A DNA stretch of 64,000 bases from Helopsaltes ochotensis (Eukaryota; Chordata; Aves; Passeriformes; Locustellidae): contig VXBM01000231.1 of assembly GCA_013400155.1 (NCBI GenBank), positions 97,888-161,887 on the forward strand, in the 5' to 3' direction. Position numbers and translations under genes: made by a program. The notes below the pieces were generated by a model. The model was not told the DNA's origin. It worked only from the letters and a program-made list of their open reading frames with translations, and ran no database searches. Of this stretch, positions 21,744 to 35,000 are shown piece after piece; positions within the stretch are counted from its first letter, which is position 1, and every line of letters begins with the position of its first letter.

Positions 21744-23007
21744 TTTCCTTCTAGCCTGTAAATTTCAGAGAAAAAAAAGAGAAAAAGGATCAGATTATAA
21801 CAGTTAGGAAGAAAAATACCAAGGACAAAGAGTGACAAGGCATATGTGTGGGCAACATGGAGAATGCTACGTGTCTAGTGTGAGCACAGAATTCCTGGGC
21901 AACACCATCCAAGATAATGCAGAGAACAGAAGCAACTCTCTGGTCTAACTCTGAGAAAATCAAAGAGCCATTCTGAGGGTGATTCAGATGTCCTGATTTG
22001 AGACCTTGAGCTTGTCAGGCTCTCCCATGGGATGCTGTGTGACTATGGACAGGAGCATAGATGGGCACATGAATGATGTGGGTGGGATAAGTGTCCTGTG
22101 CCTTCAAAGCAACCATAAAACTCTTAAAGTCTTACATGGCATTGGGGTCAACTCCCACTTTACTCAGGACCTTTTTTTCCTGATCTTTGCTCAAGGTAAG
22201 TGGGAACAAGGCATGAGGATCAGGGTAGTTTAGCCTTGTTTAAACAGACATGATCCTGCTAGAGTCCTACCTTACCACCAACACTCCTACACCACAAATA
22301 ATTAACAACAGAAACTTGTTATTGTTACAACTTCTTTTCAGAATCCATATTTATATGAATTATGTTCCTCTATAATTCAACATATTGCAACATATTTATT
22401 TGCATAACTATAACCATTTGAATAATGATTATAATTATGCAATTATACTAAATAAATAAAGACTGATAGTTTCCAATCCTTATTCTAATAACACTTTATT
22501 TAAAGTGACTTTCTAGGAGACTGAAGCACATCTGTAGGAAGAACTCTCAGGCAAGTTTTGGTTTACTGGTACTGAGTAATGGCAGAAAAATTAGACTTTA
22601 CATAAACGAAGAATTTGGTTTCAGTTATAAGGCCACAATGTGGTGATCTTCAAATATCCTTGTTAAGTTTATAAGTTGGTATGTGTCATGCTGATGTGAT
22701 ACTTATTTCTGAGAAAACTGGTTGGAACACTGGGGCTTTTCATTCTAATCATGTTCCTGCTGGCTCCTGGCAGCTTGGAGAGCTTTAAGCATCAAGTTAG
22801 TGGCAGCAGCTGAGTGGTAGAGATCAGTGAGAGCCTGGCTTTGCTGAGAGCTTTCCCTCTCCCTGCTTTGGATACCAGGCCATGCTCAGGATTAGTAATT
22901 CTACTACTTTCTAAACACAACAAATAAAAAACCTCATTTGGGAAGGAGTTCTGCTTGCATGAGCAAGCAAAGGGGGCCTGAATATCAGAGCTCAGCTGAC
23001 AGGAGTT

Positions 23008-23128
23008 ACAGAATAGTCTGATCTGGAAAGGACCCACAAGGATCTCCAACTCTGAAGTGAATGGCCCATACAGGGATTGAACCCACAACCGAAGCATTAT
23101 TAGCACTCTTAACTAACTGAGTTAATCC
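23008..23128 (-). mobile_element. tRNA-Ile-derived SINE with CR1-like tail (TguSINE1-like)
   Basis: Read on the minus strand, 23128-23062 resembles a tRNA-Ile gene: an A-box region with AACTCAGTTAGTTAAGAG, an anticodon loop with CTAATAATGC, and a B box GGTTCAATCC ending at TATGGGCCA. A CR1-type tail follows (23061-23008) with GGGTCCTTTCC and ending TATTCTGT. Mismatches in the stems and the tail mark it as a SINE rather than a functional tRNA. SINEs of this build are known from passerine birds. It lies in the sense direction in TNFAIP2's first intron. Confidence 0.7.
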
Positions 23129-26100
23129 CAGGTTAGCCAGCAGCTGTTCCATGGTTGAATCTGGGTACCTAGCACATGTACTGAGGAGGGGAGGGGGAAG
23201 AAAAACTCCCTGCAGTTCACTCCAGCTAGGTAGGATGCTCTACTAGAATCCTCAGAGCAGTGGAAAAGAGATTCTTTTTTGTTACATATCCACTACAAAA
23301 ATACCCAGAAAAACAACCAACCAACCAAAAAAATGCATGACAACAGGCATGTTCTGTAAGTGATTTGGACTTTCTTAATTTTTGTAGGGCTCTTTTCGTA
23401 ACCTGCATTTCCCAATACAACACTGTGTTTAGATTAATTCTGCCAAATCCCTTTCTTCCTGTTTGTTCAAGCACAGACTCAGACTCAGCTGAGTCCTTTC
23501 TCTCTCTCCTATTATTTCAAACAAAGCATTATTGGGGTTTTTTTTTGGTTTGTGTTCTAACCAAAGAAAGTACCTCTCCCTTTCCAAAAGGCTAAGGTCT
23601 TTCATTTTGATGAATGATAATCACAAAGGTGGACTTCAAACAGTTTTGGTTCTTCTTCTATGCCAAGATGAATGCAATGTATCCTTTGAAAACATCGAAG
23701 TGACATTACACATACAAGAGTCCATAAGGGAATGATTAAGCTGGTTAAAAGCTGAATTTTTAACGTCTGTCAGAACTTTGTACTGGTAATGCTCAAAAAA
23801 AGCCAGCCTCAAGCACCTAGGTAACGTTATGGATGCAAAAGCTGCCATGGTCTCTCACATTTGGCCCGCTTGAACTCTTGCCCAGTGATTATCATGTGCC
23901 CCTGCTGGTTGGCCTGTGTTTGTATCTGCAGCAGGAAATACCACTAAACCCAAGCTCACACTTCTGCCTTGAAATGCAGCCCCAGTCTTAATGTCAAGGG
24001 GTACCAAACACTCCATGTCCATGTCTTCTCATTATTGTTAGATAGCCAAGCTCTTACTGTAAGAAATGCTTTAAAGAAACTTATAGAAAAAAATGCCAAC
24101 ACTTTCTGCAAGATATACTCAGCTAAAAGGAGGTGGTCCTGGTTACATCTAGGAGGCACAGGAAGGAGATGCTGTGCTAGCACTGCACCTCCTGCCTCCA
24201 TCAGTATGTGCTCCTGCCCAAAGTAGCAGACAGGACATGCCAGGAGCTTGGTTCTGGCTTGGATGGCTGCAGGTTGCTCCTCTGTGCCTGTGCTCTTCTC
24301 ACAAATCAAAGCTTGCTAAAATTCCAGCAGGCTCCTCATTTTTTTTTAGTAGGAGAAATGGTAAATAATTTCCCAGGCACAGAACGCAAATTCAAGTCTT
24401 GGGAAATGTAATGATTTGAGGTCAAGAGTTGACATTGTTCCCGACTCAGTGTTATTACTAATTTACTGTTATCATCGTCATCCTCATTATTGTTACGTGG
24501 CAACATGGTTTGTGCCAGGGGAGCGTTTAGCTCCAATTATTTCTGACATAGCATTTTCAGCTTCTGGTTTCAAACCAGAAGAGCAGCACAGCTCCCAGAG
24601 CACCCTCTGCCACCTGTCCAGACGCCCTGCACCACTGGGACTGTGCTGCTGCTGGTGTAGCTGTATTGGGATACAGCGAGCTCTCTGCTGATCACAGCAC
24701 CTACCTCCAAGTTGGAGCTTTTCTGGGGTGGGCAGCAAGGGTGAGGGAAATACTTGGAGCAGAGACAAGACACGGAAGGAGCCAGCCTGGACTCTGAGCA
24801 CAGTGGCTTCCCATTTTCTCCTTTTCTTCCTCAAAGGAAACAGCTTTCATGCAGAATGATCTAACTGGTGAGAGGCAGCTCATGGTGTGCCAGAGAGCAC
24901 TCAGGGGAAGAGATTTATTAATTATCCCTATTCTGAATTTTTTTGCTGAACTTTTCCTTGACTTCTTTTTCCTGAGCTGCTGCCAGTATTAACAAACATT
25001 TGTTTGGATTTTTGGTCCTCTCCAGCCTGCTAACATCCTAGGTCATGGGGATTTATATCTCATTTTAGTGGATATCTCCCACAGCCTCTCAGAAATCCAG
25101 AGTTATCTAGCAAAGTTTATTCTCTGCATTTGCATCAGCCATGTCTCTCCCCATCCGTTCCCTGTGGAAAAGTGGTTATCCCTACCCACACAAGAAAATT
25201 GCACTGGGCCAAGCCACCTTTGAAGCAGTAGACATTTTGAGTTTTGTGTACCTCAGACCATATACTGCCACCTAAATAAACTGCTACTTCATCAAAGCAA
25301 AGAGTCCACAAAGATGCCAGATCCAATCTCTGCAAGTTGGGAGCCCTCTTAGGAGGTGAGGGATTTTTTCCTATCATTTTTGTTATCTGGGTTAAGTACT
25401 GAATGGAGACACCATGAATCTGGGGGCTCCCACCTAGCTCTGCCTGGGAATTCACAGTCCATAGAAGAGCTGGGCCACCCAGGGCCCCACCTTGACCCTT
25501 TACTGTGCTGCTCACATCCACAGTCCTCCCTGCAGGCCCCTGTGAGACACCCGCCACTCAATATGTGGTCCTGCAGCATCCTGATGGTGGCCAAGTTCTG
25601 CTCCTAATGGGGAGCTGACGGAAAAGAAAGCTTGTCTCCAGTAAAGAAGGCAAGGCAGGAGCAGAACCTCCCCAGAGGACTCAGTCCATGTGCCTCAGCA
25701 CATGGTGATGGGGAACCCAAGGGATTCAGGGGAATGGCAGTGGCAGAGCGGGCAGAGGACCCCATGGCATCTCACCTGGCAAGAGAGAGGTGCTTTAAAC
25801 CAGCATAAAACCATGTGTAGTGCAAGCAGTCATTTCCAAATGAGAATCTGATTTCCCTAAATTACTGACACACAACTGAAAACTGTCTGGTAAACCATCC
25901 TTTCCTGTTGTTAGTGAGAATCTTTCAAACAAAGAAAGAGAAAATTATATATATACACCGTTACTGGGAAAAAGCAGAGAGAATGCATTGTAATAATCTC
26001 ATTTTTTCTTCTTACTTCAACTCTCAGCAACATGATTTTGAACTGTTGCTGCTGAAAGGGCAACCAGCTGCTGCTGCCTAGAGTTTTGTTTTCATAATAC

Positions 26101-27379
26101 AGTTCCAAAGCCAAATCCTTCTTTAAGGCCTGAAGTTTGCAAAGTTCACTGCTAGAGCTAACAGCGACTGAGAAGATAAACAAATTCCTTGGGAGCTTCT
26201 CTCAGCACTTTCAAATTCTTTGGCTTTCCAGGCAACTTTTTGTAGAAAGGGAGAATGAAGCAAACCCAAACTTGAGCGCTCTGCTCCCTTGTGATTTGCT
26301 TTATCAGAGCTCGAAAGCCTCAAAGCCCCTTGGTGGGGGAAGGCAGCAGATACTTTGGAAAATGAGTGTTTCTTCAGGTTTTCTGCTCTGAACTTAAGGT
26401 GTCAAAGTGAGGCACCATGGCTTCTAGATCAGCCATATGCTCCAGTCACAGAAAGTCTTTTCCTCACTTTGCAGCAGCCTCAGAAAGAAATTCTACTTTG
26501 AACACATCAAGGATCTTAACCCCAGGGCTGAATTTTTCAATTTGTGCTGAGGAGCTGATCAGTGGATATTGGGCTGCTGCACAAAGACAGAAGGGAATTT
26601 CTAACAGGCTTTTCAGTCCTCCGGGAAAAGGGAAGTCCTAGGAGCTGTGGGACATCCCTAACTAGGAAAAAGCAGTCACAAAAGGGCAAGCGTAGCAATG
26701 CAGAAATTTGCACAGAGACCCTGGCAGGGTGCAAGTCACAGAGGCTGCCCAGGGCCATCCAGGGTCCAAGCTCTGGAATGGTGTTTTTTCACGGTGGCCA
26801 AACTGAGTGAATCACAATAGAATTACTTTCCTGTGGTTTGGGGGAAAACCACTTCCTTTAAATAGAGACAAAGGAGAGGGTAGAAGTGCCACGCTGGATC
26901 TGGAACCCAGTGCCAGGTCTGGGTTTAGGACGCTTTGGCGCCAAATACCTACCTACACCTGGATTTTGGGAAAGGTGTTGGAAAGGGGGGAATGGTTTAT
27001 AGCAGTCACTGTTGAGCCTGAAATTTAGGGGGAAAGCAGCAGAAATCAGACCCAGCTGTCACAATAGAATTACCAGGCACATATCCTTTCGGTGCCCAGC
27101 CCTGGGATATGCCTGCAGCTGCTGTCTTGCCAGCGGTCCGATTTATTCCCCGCTCTGATAATTACAAGGTGGGGCTGAAAACTGTCCCTGTGTACGACAA
27201 GCCACCCTTCAGCATCTGCCACTCGTTCCCCACTCCCGGACCCAGCAGGGAGCCCCCGAGCTCCCCAGCAAGTGAGCCCGGAGCGGGGCAGCGGCTCGGG
27301 AGAAGCGGAGACGCCAGGCCGAGGGGAAGGGGAAGAGCCGAGCTCCGGGCGGGCGCACGGAGCCCTGGCTGACACTTAC

Positions 27380-27450
27380 TGCGCGGCGGCTCCCGGGCGG
27401 CGGCACGGCTGGCGGGGCTGTCACTGTCACCGGCACCGTCGGAGGGTCTG
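27380..27450 (-). other. TNFAIP2: Probable non-coding first exon of TNFAIP2
   Basis: A perfect donor GTAAGT (27379-27374) follows CCGCGCA in the CpG island. The matching acceptor is TTTACAG just 5' of the initiator exon (exon edge 21755). The right edge is placed about 25-30 nt downstream of the TATA-like element. This gives a 5.6-kb first intron. The placement is inferred from signals, not transcripts. Confidence 0.55.
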
Positions 27451-27565
27451 GGACCGGGGCGGGGGCAGCCCGGCTATAATGGGAGGAGGGCGGGGGCGGG
27501 ACCCGCCTGCTGGGAAACTCCACTTGCACCTCCTCCCGAGCGAAGGGAACCGAGAAATCCCCTCC
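27451..27565 (-). promoter_or_regulatory. TNFAIP2: Presumed TNFAIP2 promoter: TATA-like, GC boxes, NF-kappaB site
   Basis: On the minus strand, moving upstream: ATTATAG at 27480-27474; two overlapping GC boxes within 27487-27501; a perfect kappaB consensus GGGAAACTCC at 27512-27521 (fits GGGRNNYYCC); and a one-mismatch kappaB-like decamer at 27553-27562. The site lies about 60-70 bp upstream of the inferred start. TNFAIP2 is a classical TNF-responsive gene, so this arrangement fits its known regulation. Confidence 0.6.
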
Positions 27566-27814
27566 GGCAGGGAAGGCGACTGGCAGCGGAGTGCGCTGTC
27601 CCGGGGGTCGGTCCCTGCAGAGGAGCTGAGCCCCGGCGCCCTGTCCCGACAGGTCGGTGACTGCGGCTCCCTGCGCTCACTGCCCCAGGGCTTGGCTGTG
27701 GGATGTGTCTCAGTGCAGGCTTGGAAACGCGCCGTCAGGGACAGAGCAGGTATCTCCAAAAATGCCATGTTCTGCACCTGGGGTGGTCATCTCTGGGTGT
27801 GCAAGCAGCCTGGG

Positions 27815-28495
27815 GAATGAGGAAAGGGACCTGAGGCTCTTGGTCAATGGCAAGTTGAATACGAGCCAGCCGTGCCCTGGCAGCCAGGAGGGCCAGCCCT
27901 GTCCTGGGGGGCATCAGGCACAGCATCACCAGCCGGGCAAGAGTGGGGGACTGTCCCCTCTGCTCTGCACTGGGGTGGCCTCACCTCTAGTGCTGGGGGC
28001 AGTTTTGGGTGCCAAAATACAAGAAAGACATAAAGCTGTTACAGAGCTTCCAAAGATGCTGAAGGGTCTGGAGGGGAAGCCGTAGGAGGAGCAATTGAGG
28101 TCACTTGACTTGTTCAGTCTGGAGAAGAAAAGACTTAGGGAGACCTCATCACATCCTACAGCCTCCTCACAAAGGGGAAGAGATGAGGCAGGCACTGATC
28201 TCTTCCCAGTGGTCACCAGTGACAAGACCCAAAGGAATGGCCTGAAGCTGTGTCAGGGGAAGTATAGGTTGGATATCAGGCAAAGGTTCTTCACCCAGAC
28301 GGTGGTTGGGCACTGGTACAGGCTCCCCAGGGAATTTGCCATGGCAATCAAGCCTGCCAGAGTTCAAGAAGCATTTGGACAATGCTCTCAGACACAAGGT
28401 GTGACTTTTGAGGTTGTCCAGTGCAGAAACAAGTGTTAGACTTAATAATCCCTGTAGGTCCTTTCCAATTCAGGATATTCCATGATTCTTGAAAG
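27815..28495 (+). mobile_element. CR1 LINE, 5'-truncated copy
   Basis: About 680 bp of typical avian CR1 3' sequence: GGCAAGTTGAATACGAGCCAG, then AGTTTTGGGTGCCAAAATAC, TGGAGAAGAAAAGACTTAGG, GTTCTTCACCCAGACGGTGG, and the terminal GATATTCCATGATTCTTG. It inserted just upstream of the TNFAIP2 CpG island. No intact reverse transcriptase frame remains. Confidence 0.85.
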
Positions 28496-28799
28496 CTTTG
28501 CTTTCTGAGCAGGGCACTGCCACCAGCAGGCTATCAGTGGTGAGGTTCATGCCTGAAAGCACAGATGCCTGTATCTGGTTCCTGCATCATGCCTTCCCAG
28601 AGCAGGGCTCAGGGCACTCCCAGGAGACATGAATACCCTCCAGTACCTTCAGAGTGGGGATTGACTCCCTGCCTAGACACCAGAAGAGACAGGCTTCCTT
28701 CCTTACCCCAAAGCCTCTGAAACTCTGTGTTCCACTTGTGGGTGGGAAACCTTCTTGAGCCTTTCACTGTTTGAAGGGGGCCTATAAGAAAGATGGGGA

Positions 28800-29083
28800 C
28801 AAAGGTTTCAGCAGGGCCTGTGATAGGACAAGCAGTAATGGTTGGAACTGAAGAAGCATCAATCTAGATTATAGAAAAAGAAGACGGGTTTTACCATGAG
28901 AGTTGTAAAACACTGTAACAAGTTGCCCACAGAGTTGAGAGTTGCTCCCTCCCTGGATACATTCAAGGTCAGGTTGGACAGGACTCTGATGTAGCCCAAG
29001 ATGTCCCTGCTCACTGCAGGGAGGTTGGAATAGATGACCTTTAAGGGTTTCTTCTAACCCAAACTATTCCATAATTCTATGAC
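28800..29083 (+). mobile_element. CR1 LINE 3' end, second copy
   Basis: The end of a CR1 element with CAAGGTCAGGTTGGACAGG, GGTTGGAATAGATGACCTTT and the terminal CCATAATTCTATGAC. Same orientation as the copy at 27.8 kb but a different segment and divergence, so it is an independent insertion. Confidence 0.8.
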
Positions 29084-32000
29084 TTGTTTTCCTTATTTCT
29101 GTTCCTGATTTCTAGCCACCAACATCTCTGGCCATGGAGTGTGGTGAGTCTACTACGTGGGACAGCATGCTGCCACAGCAGGGGCTGGCTGGAGGGCAGT
29201 CAGGGGATGCCTGGGTGACAGCAATGGCTGTGGGGGGCCTTTGCAGAGGGTCTGTGAAGGCTGTGAGGGCTGTGCTGTCCCTTGCTTAGATAGCCTCAAT
29301 GGGAAGCCTCTTCTGCACACATCTGGATGAGATCTGGGTTTCAGCAGTTGCCCTGCAGGTAGAAAATCAAAATATTGTCGTCCTGCAGAGCCTACCTCTT
29401 TACACTTTCCTGGGAAGCTGCTGTGGAGCAGGGTGTGGGGCAGGTAGAAAGTCAAAGTGCCTGGTTACTTTGCTTGGAACAATTTCTTTTTACATTTGAT
29501 AGCTTTTGTCTAATGCAAAATGTGAAAAATAGTCCAGGGATTTAAAGCTTAGTGTGAACAATGAGCTTACCTGGTGCTCCTGATGCCCACTCTCAGCAGC
29601 TGTGTGGCTGCACAGCTTTTGGAGTGGCTATTCAGGTCCTGTGTGGGGACATCCCTTGGCAGCAGATATGGTCTGGGGCCATGGTTTGTGCTGGAAGGAA
29701 GTGCCCAGTTGAGCTGGCACAGTGCTGGAGAACAGATGCCTCTCCTGGTCTGTGCTTTTTGGCAGGCATCCTATCTGCTGGCATTGCCACTTTCCTCTCT
29801 GGCACTCTTTTTTCTAAGACGTCCATGGTAGCAAGGAAAAACCTCACCCTCAGCAATGTCTGCCAAGACAGGAAACAGAAGCAGAGGGGCCGCCCTGACG
29901 GGCAAACCCATGATCTCCGGTCTCTTGAAAACACTGATTCATGTCATGCCAGCCTTTGGCTGTGCTGGGTGGAGGGTTCCCCTCTGGGATTGCTCCAGGG
30001 TTGGGTCCCCTTACTCCTTGACAACCAGTGACTAGAAATAACCATCATCATGGGATGGAAATCCTGGGTGCCACGTGAGCCTGAAAATTGTTGGAAACAA
30101 TTTGCAAGACTTGACCTTAGAGTGCTGTAACTTCCTCTGTATTCCATCACCTCCTCCAATGCCAGCGTGAAAGGGAGAGGAGGCAAGGTTTGAAATCTGC
30201 AGTTAGAGCTGGTTTGGAGACAGCTGGAGGTGAGCTTGATGCTGCATCCAATGACCATTTCATGCAGAAGGTGGAGGGATATGGCTCCTGGGGGGAACCA
30301 GGGTGGCTGGTGGGGGCCAGTTGTTACACACACACACAGAGCTCTGGGCATGGCTGGGAAGGAAGTGTTGGTGACTCTCTGAAAGCAGAGGATGCTATTC
30401 TGGATGCAGGGGGGAACCTGGGGCTGGTTCCTCACATCCTCAATTATGTGAACCCTGAAGGATGCAGGGGTGTCTATCACAGATGTGCTGGGAATCTGCA
30501 TTTGGAAGTGGCTCAATGACACATCTCAGACCCACTGAAACCTCTCTTTAAATATTCAGAGGTCTTTGCACTTGGCTCAGACAAATGTCTCATCCCCAGC
30601 TTAGCACTGGGGGTCCTGACTGTAGGAGTCTCTTGCAGTTAGGGTTGAGGGAAGTCTGAGGGAGTCTGATGCTCTGTTGATGTACATCTGCAGCAAATGT
30701 AGCTGCAGATCTGTGGGCATCCTGGGTTGTTTTCTTGAATCAATGTTTGTAGAGAACGATTTATGTGGGATCCAAATTAGATTCATATAATGGGATCTGT
30801 TGCTGGGCTTCATCTTTATCTGTTTTAAGTTAACTTCAGTGGGGTCAGGGTGTTTCTGCCAGCAGAGAGTGGAACAAGAAGCATCCTGTAATTACATTTT
30901 AGATTAAAAACGTGAGCTTGGGTGCCAAAATACAAGAGCTTGGGTGTCATCCCCTGGCTGCCCTTGTTTACCCAAACCAAATGTATCACAGCACTTTGAC
31001 CTCCTGCTGTTACACCAGCATGACATTGCTTGTGTATGTAACCTGATTCCTGAGACCTGGTACCTTGTACTTACTTTAATGATATTGGGTACTGGGTAAC
31101 CACGTTAAAGGAGGCTGCGCATCTTCCAGTGCTGCACTGGAACTTTTCTGTGCTCTGTAACTACTCAGTGTACTTCATAGGACTACACTGATACTCTGTG
31201 CTTATAGTTTGTGCTATTTTAGAAGTTAACTGAAGTCTGCAATCCCTGGAATCCAGCAATTTATGCCTGACTTCTCTAATACACAGAACACACTGAATAC
31301 ACTGAATACACCCTAATATGCTGAAGCTTACACTTAAAAGCAAAACATGTTTCAGAGATTTTAAACTTTATTTTGCAGCTGCTTCCTTAAATTTGAATAG
31401 TGTCTTGCATAGGATTGTTTCCCCCTTCTTGGTTGAGCAGCAAAGTCAAATCTACTGCCACTCCTAATATCCAAATTTAGCTGAGCAGAAGCCTGCAAAT
31501 GGGGTGTGTCTCTACTAGAAAAAGTTGTGAATTCTTTGCATTAGACAATGAAAGACCTACCTGTAAAAATGAAGATACAATCAACAAGAAACATTTATAA
31601 GGAGATTATTTTTGAAGTGTGGTTTTAATTTCTTCCTTCAGGGTGCTGAAAAGCTGTTACTGACAGCTAAAGGTGTGTCGAGAAGCAGATTGTCATGAGG
31701 GTAAAGATGTTCTTCCTAGAGTCCATTTAATTCAATATACTTATTCGTTGAATGGTACTTGAGATTTTTTTCAAAGTTGTTTTCATTACCTTTATTACCA
31801 GACAGAGAAGATGGTAATTTTCCTGTGGGATTTTCTATGAATTCAACTCATTTGCACTAAGGAATTCCAGCTGTGCATGTTTCAGAGTAGAAGAGAAGCA
31901 GGTCTGGGTGCAGGTGGCTGCCAGTAACTTTCTGAGTAAGCAGGCACTCCTTGTCACCTTCTGCTGGGAATATGTGGCTGTCTCCTGGAGCTGGTGGGGC

Positions 32001-35000
32001 ACACAAAGCCCAAGAAGAGGTGCCTGAATTGGTGCTTAGGAGAGTCAGAAAATACTCTCAGTGTGGGGCTGGACTGGAAAATCAGGTCAGCTTTTCCATG
32101 TGGGATGGGGTGTGCAGCAGCTTGAGGAGGGGAATAGGGAAGGGTGTCTCTAGGGTGGCTGACCTCCTGCAGTGCTGGGGGAGGCATGTGAAGCAGGATG
32201 TGGTGGGGATTGCATGTGCTGTGACCTGAGCTGCCTGTAGCTGATTGCTTTTCATCCTTCTGTGTGGGGAAACAACTCTTTTATTTCTGTTCACTGTGGA
32301 ATAATTTTAGAGAAGTGGGGTCACGTGCAAAAAGGGTTGCAGAAGAAGATTTGGGGTCCTCATGAAAATATGAGGTAAATGACCAAGAAATCACACCTGC
32401 CACATTTCTCTGTCTCTTTCCAAAATTTTATTAAGTTTGAGGTCAGCAAAGGAAGGAAAGTTTGAGTTCTGAAGGCTGGGTCAGCTCTGCAGGCCAGAGC
32501 AATATCAGCTAGGTCATGAGAGCGCCTGGTTCTTCTCCCTGAGTGCAGGGTTGTGACGAGTCAGTAGGCTGTGGAGGAAGGCTTCAAAGGCACTGTCACT
32601 GCTCAGCAGCTGGGACAGAGTAGCCAGTTAGTGGCTGGAGGTCTAGAGGAGGTGGATCCAGCTTTCAAGCCTGGATTGTGCTTTTACACTCTGATTACTC
32701 TGGTCAGCTTGAAACAACATTATTTTCAGCTGTTTGAGGTATCTTCCTCTCCCCTATTTATGATGACTACAAGTAATAAAAAGAATTTCTGTTTCTCCAT
32801 CAGCAACCAGGCTGAGAAGACCTATGTGTATATACCTGAATGTTGGCCTTACAGCATAGGAACAGGGTAGGGGTGAGGGACAGGAGCAGAGCCTGGGCAG
32901 TAGGGCTCTGAGTTCACCAGCAGATTGTGTCACACAGCGCTTACCACCAGGGAGAAGTTCCAGTGACAGGCCGTGCTTTGTGTAAGAAGAGACATAACCA
33001 AGGAGTGGAGGGCAAAGATTGGGTACCCAGGACATCTCCTCCTGGACAATAGCAGAAATTACTAGGGTGAAGTTTCACTTCCTCTTCCAGTTTCTCTATG
33101 TGTCAATGAAGTGAGAACCTCCTAGACTGCAGCTAACTGGACTTCTACTAGATGCCCTAAGGCCCACAGGTGAGTGGAGAGTACACCCTGGGGTGCAAGT
33201 CTGAAACCTTTCAGTTTGAGGGGACTGTTGTTTCTATCCAGTCTGAGACTCCTGTGAGACCACAGGATACAACCTCTCATTTTCCCTCTTATTTAATGAA
33301 CTACTTCCCTGCTCCAACTTTTTTTCATTTGTGCTTCACAACCCATGATAATTATGTATGCGTTAAGTTATATGCTTTTAAGTACAGCATCTTTTGGCTT
33401 TCAAAATTATCACAGAAGCACACCAAGGGATGGATCTCTGCTGTCTTTGAAGCCTGCTTGTGGCCTTCTCCAAAGAATTCCATGTGTAGGCTATGTTTTG
33501 TGATAGATGGGGAGCTGACTTTTCATTCACGCCTATGGAAGCTGAGGTTAAAGGGAACCATCAAGTTGGCAATTCTAGTATTATCTTACTGCTTGAAAGC
33601 AACATGTAAACCCAAGATCATGAAGCCAACCAATATGAAATATTTTTTAAGTACTAAAGCAGTTACCTAACCTGATATTCTCAGATCCAAAAAGTTTCCT
33701 CCCTCCTGCAAAATACTTTGTCCTTTCCAACATGGACCCTATTGCCACAGGTAGAATCCTGACCTTGTGCTGAGATTGATCTGCTCGTGATTTTTTGAAT
33801 CCAGGTTTGAAAGCCAAGCAGAGCTGTGTTCAGCAGAAACATGCACAGCAGCAGTTCATCTTCTTGTCATAGTTCTGCCTCTGTTGTCTTCCTCTCCAAG
33901 TGGTGAAAGCGCGTTTTTTCCTAGGTCTGTTTGAAGGAGGTTGGTGTTGGAGGTCTGACCCACAGTAGAAGAACTGTGATTTGATAACTTCAACAGTGTG
34001 AACCTCTCTGGGGAGCTTTTCTACCAGTGGTAGCAGCCTCACATGATGATAGTTTTATCCTCTCTGGTCATATCTGGGCCAAGCTAACCACAGAGAGCTC
34101 TCCTGATTTTGGTTTCTTCTGGCATTAGAGATACTACGTCTGAGTAATGAGCCAGGAGTTCAAACCTGACAGGAATGTGCTAAGTCTTCATCAAAGGAAG
34201 GGCTTGTATTCAAGCATGGTCTGCAACCCCATCCTGGTATTTTTGCTTGAGGAGTGGTTGTAGTGGCTGCTGACAACTTTGCTGTGGTATTCTGGTGGAG
34301 GAGGCATCCGTCCCTGAGGCTGCTCTGGTACCCTCCCCTGGCATTTGAGTGAGGGAGGTGTGCATTTCTGTGGCTGCTCTGACATGGAGCAGGAGGGGGG
34401 ATTCATGTCAGAGATTTCTGGCTTGGGCAGCTGTCCCTGCCATGCTCCCAGTGGGCAGGAGACATCACGTGCTGGAAGGGAAGTCCCCTTGACCTGGCAG
34501 CCCTGGCCACCAGCTGTTCCCAGTTTGCTATTGCTGGATCTTCAGCCAGGCATCTTCCTAGCCTGGGAAAAGTGACCCTCCCCCATGGATTGGAGGGGGT
34601 GATATTGTCCCTGCGTTTGATGCTGCTTGCAGTTTGATGGGCATCCTCAGCATCTGGCATGTGATGACTTGGGGAGGAGCAGCAGGTGCTGATGGAAGGG
34701 TGTAGCTTTTTCCTTTTCACCTGAAGGAAACCAGAAGTGTTCTTCCTGTGTGGAAGTTCAGTCATCTAAGCACAATTCACCCCAGAGGAGTGGGAGCTCA
34801 CTTTTCCTGCTATCCCACTTCTATTGGGAAATGGAGGGCCTGTTGTGGGGTCACAACACCAGGCTTGGGGTTCAGAGCAAATCTGGAAGAGCTCTTGGCT
34901 GGGGCTATTGTAGGGGATTCACAACTGCCTGTAGCACAGATGTTCTGAAAAACACGGCTGCTTTGGAGATGGTTCAGGGATCCTCTGGCAGAAAAGCAGC

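Larger units (their letters stand above)
27220..27680. other. CpG island at the 5' end of TNFAIP2
   Basis: This is the densest run of CG dinucleotides in the window, set in AT-richer surroundings. It covers the inferred first exon and promoter. A long plus-strand frame here (27272-27820) reflects the lack of stop codons in GC-rich DNA and is not called as a gene. Confidence 0.75.

Noticed and set aside
23062..23128. A functional tRNA-Ile gene on the minus strand
   Set aside because: Stem mismatches and a directly attached CR1-like tail show that it is the head of a SINE.
27272..27820. 182-codon plus-strand frame in the CpG island
   Set aside because: GC-rich composition, Gly/Arg-rich content and no family; overlaps the inferred TNFAIP2 promoter and first exon.
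33170..33670. 166-codon plus-strand frame in the intergenic region
   Set aside because: No recognisable domain, no splice context and composition like surrounding AT-rich DNA.
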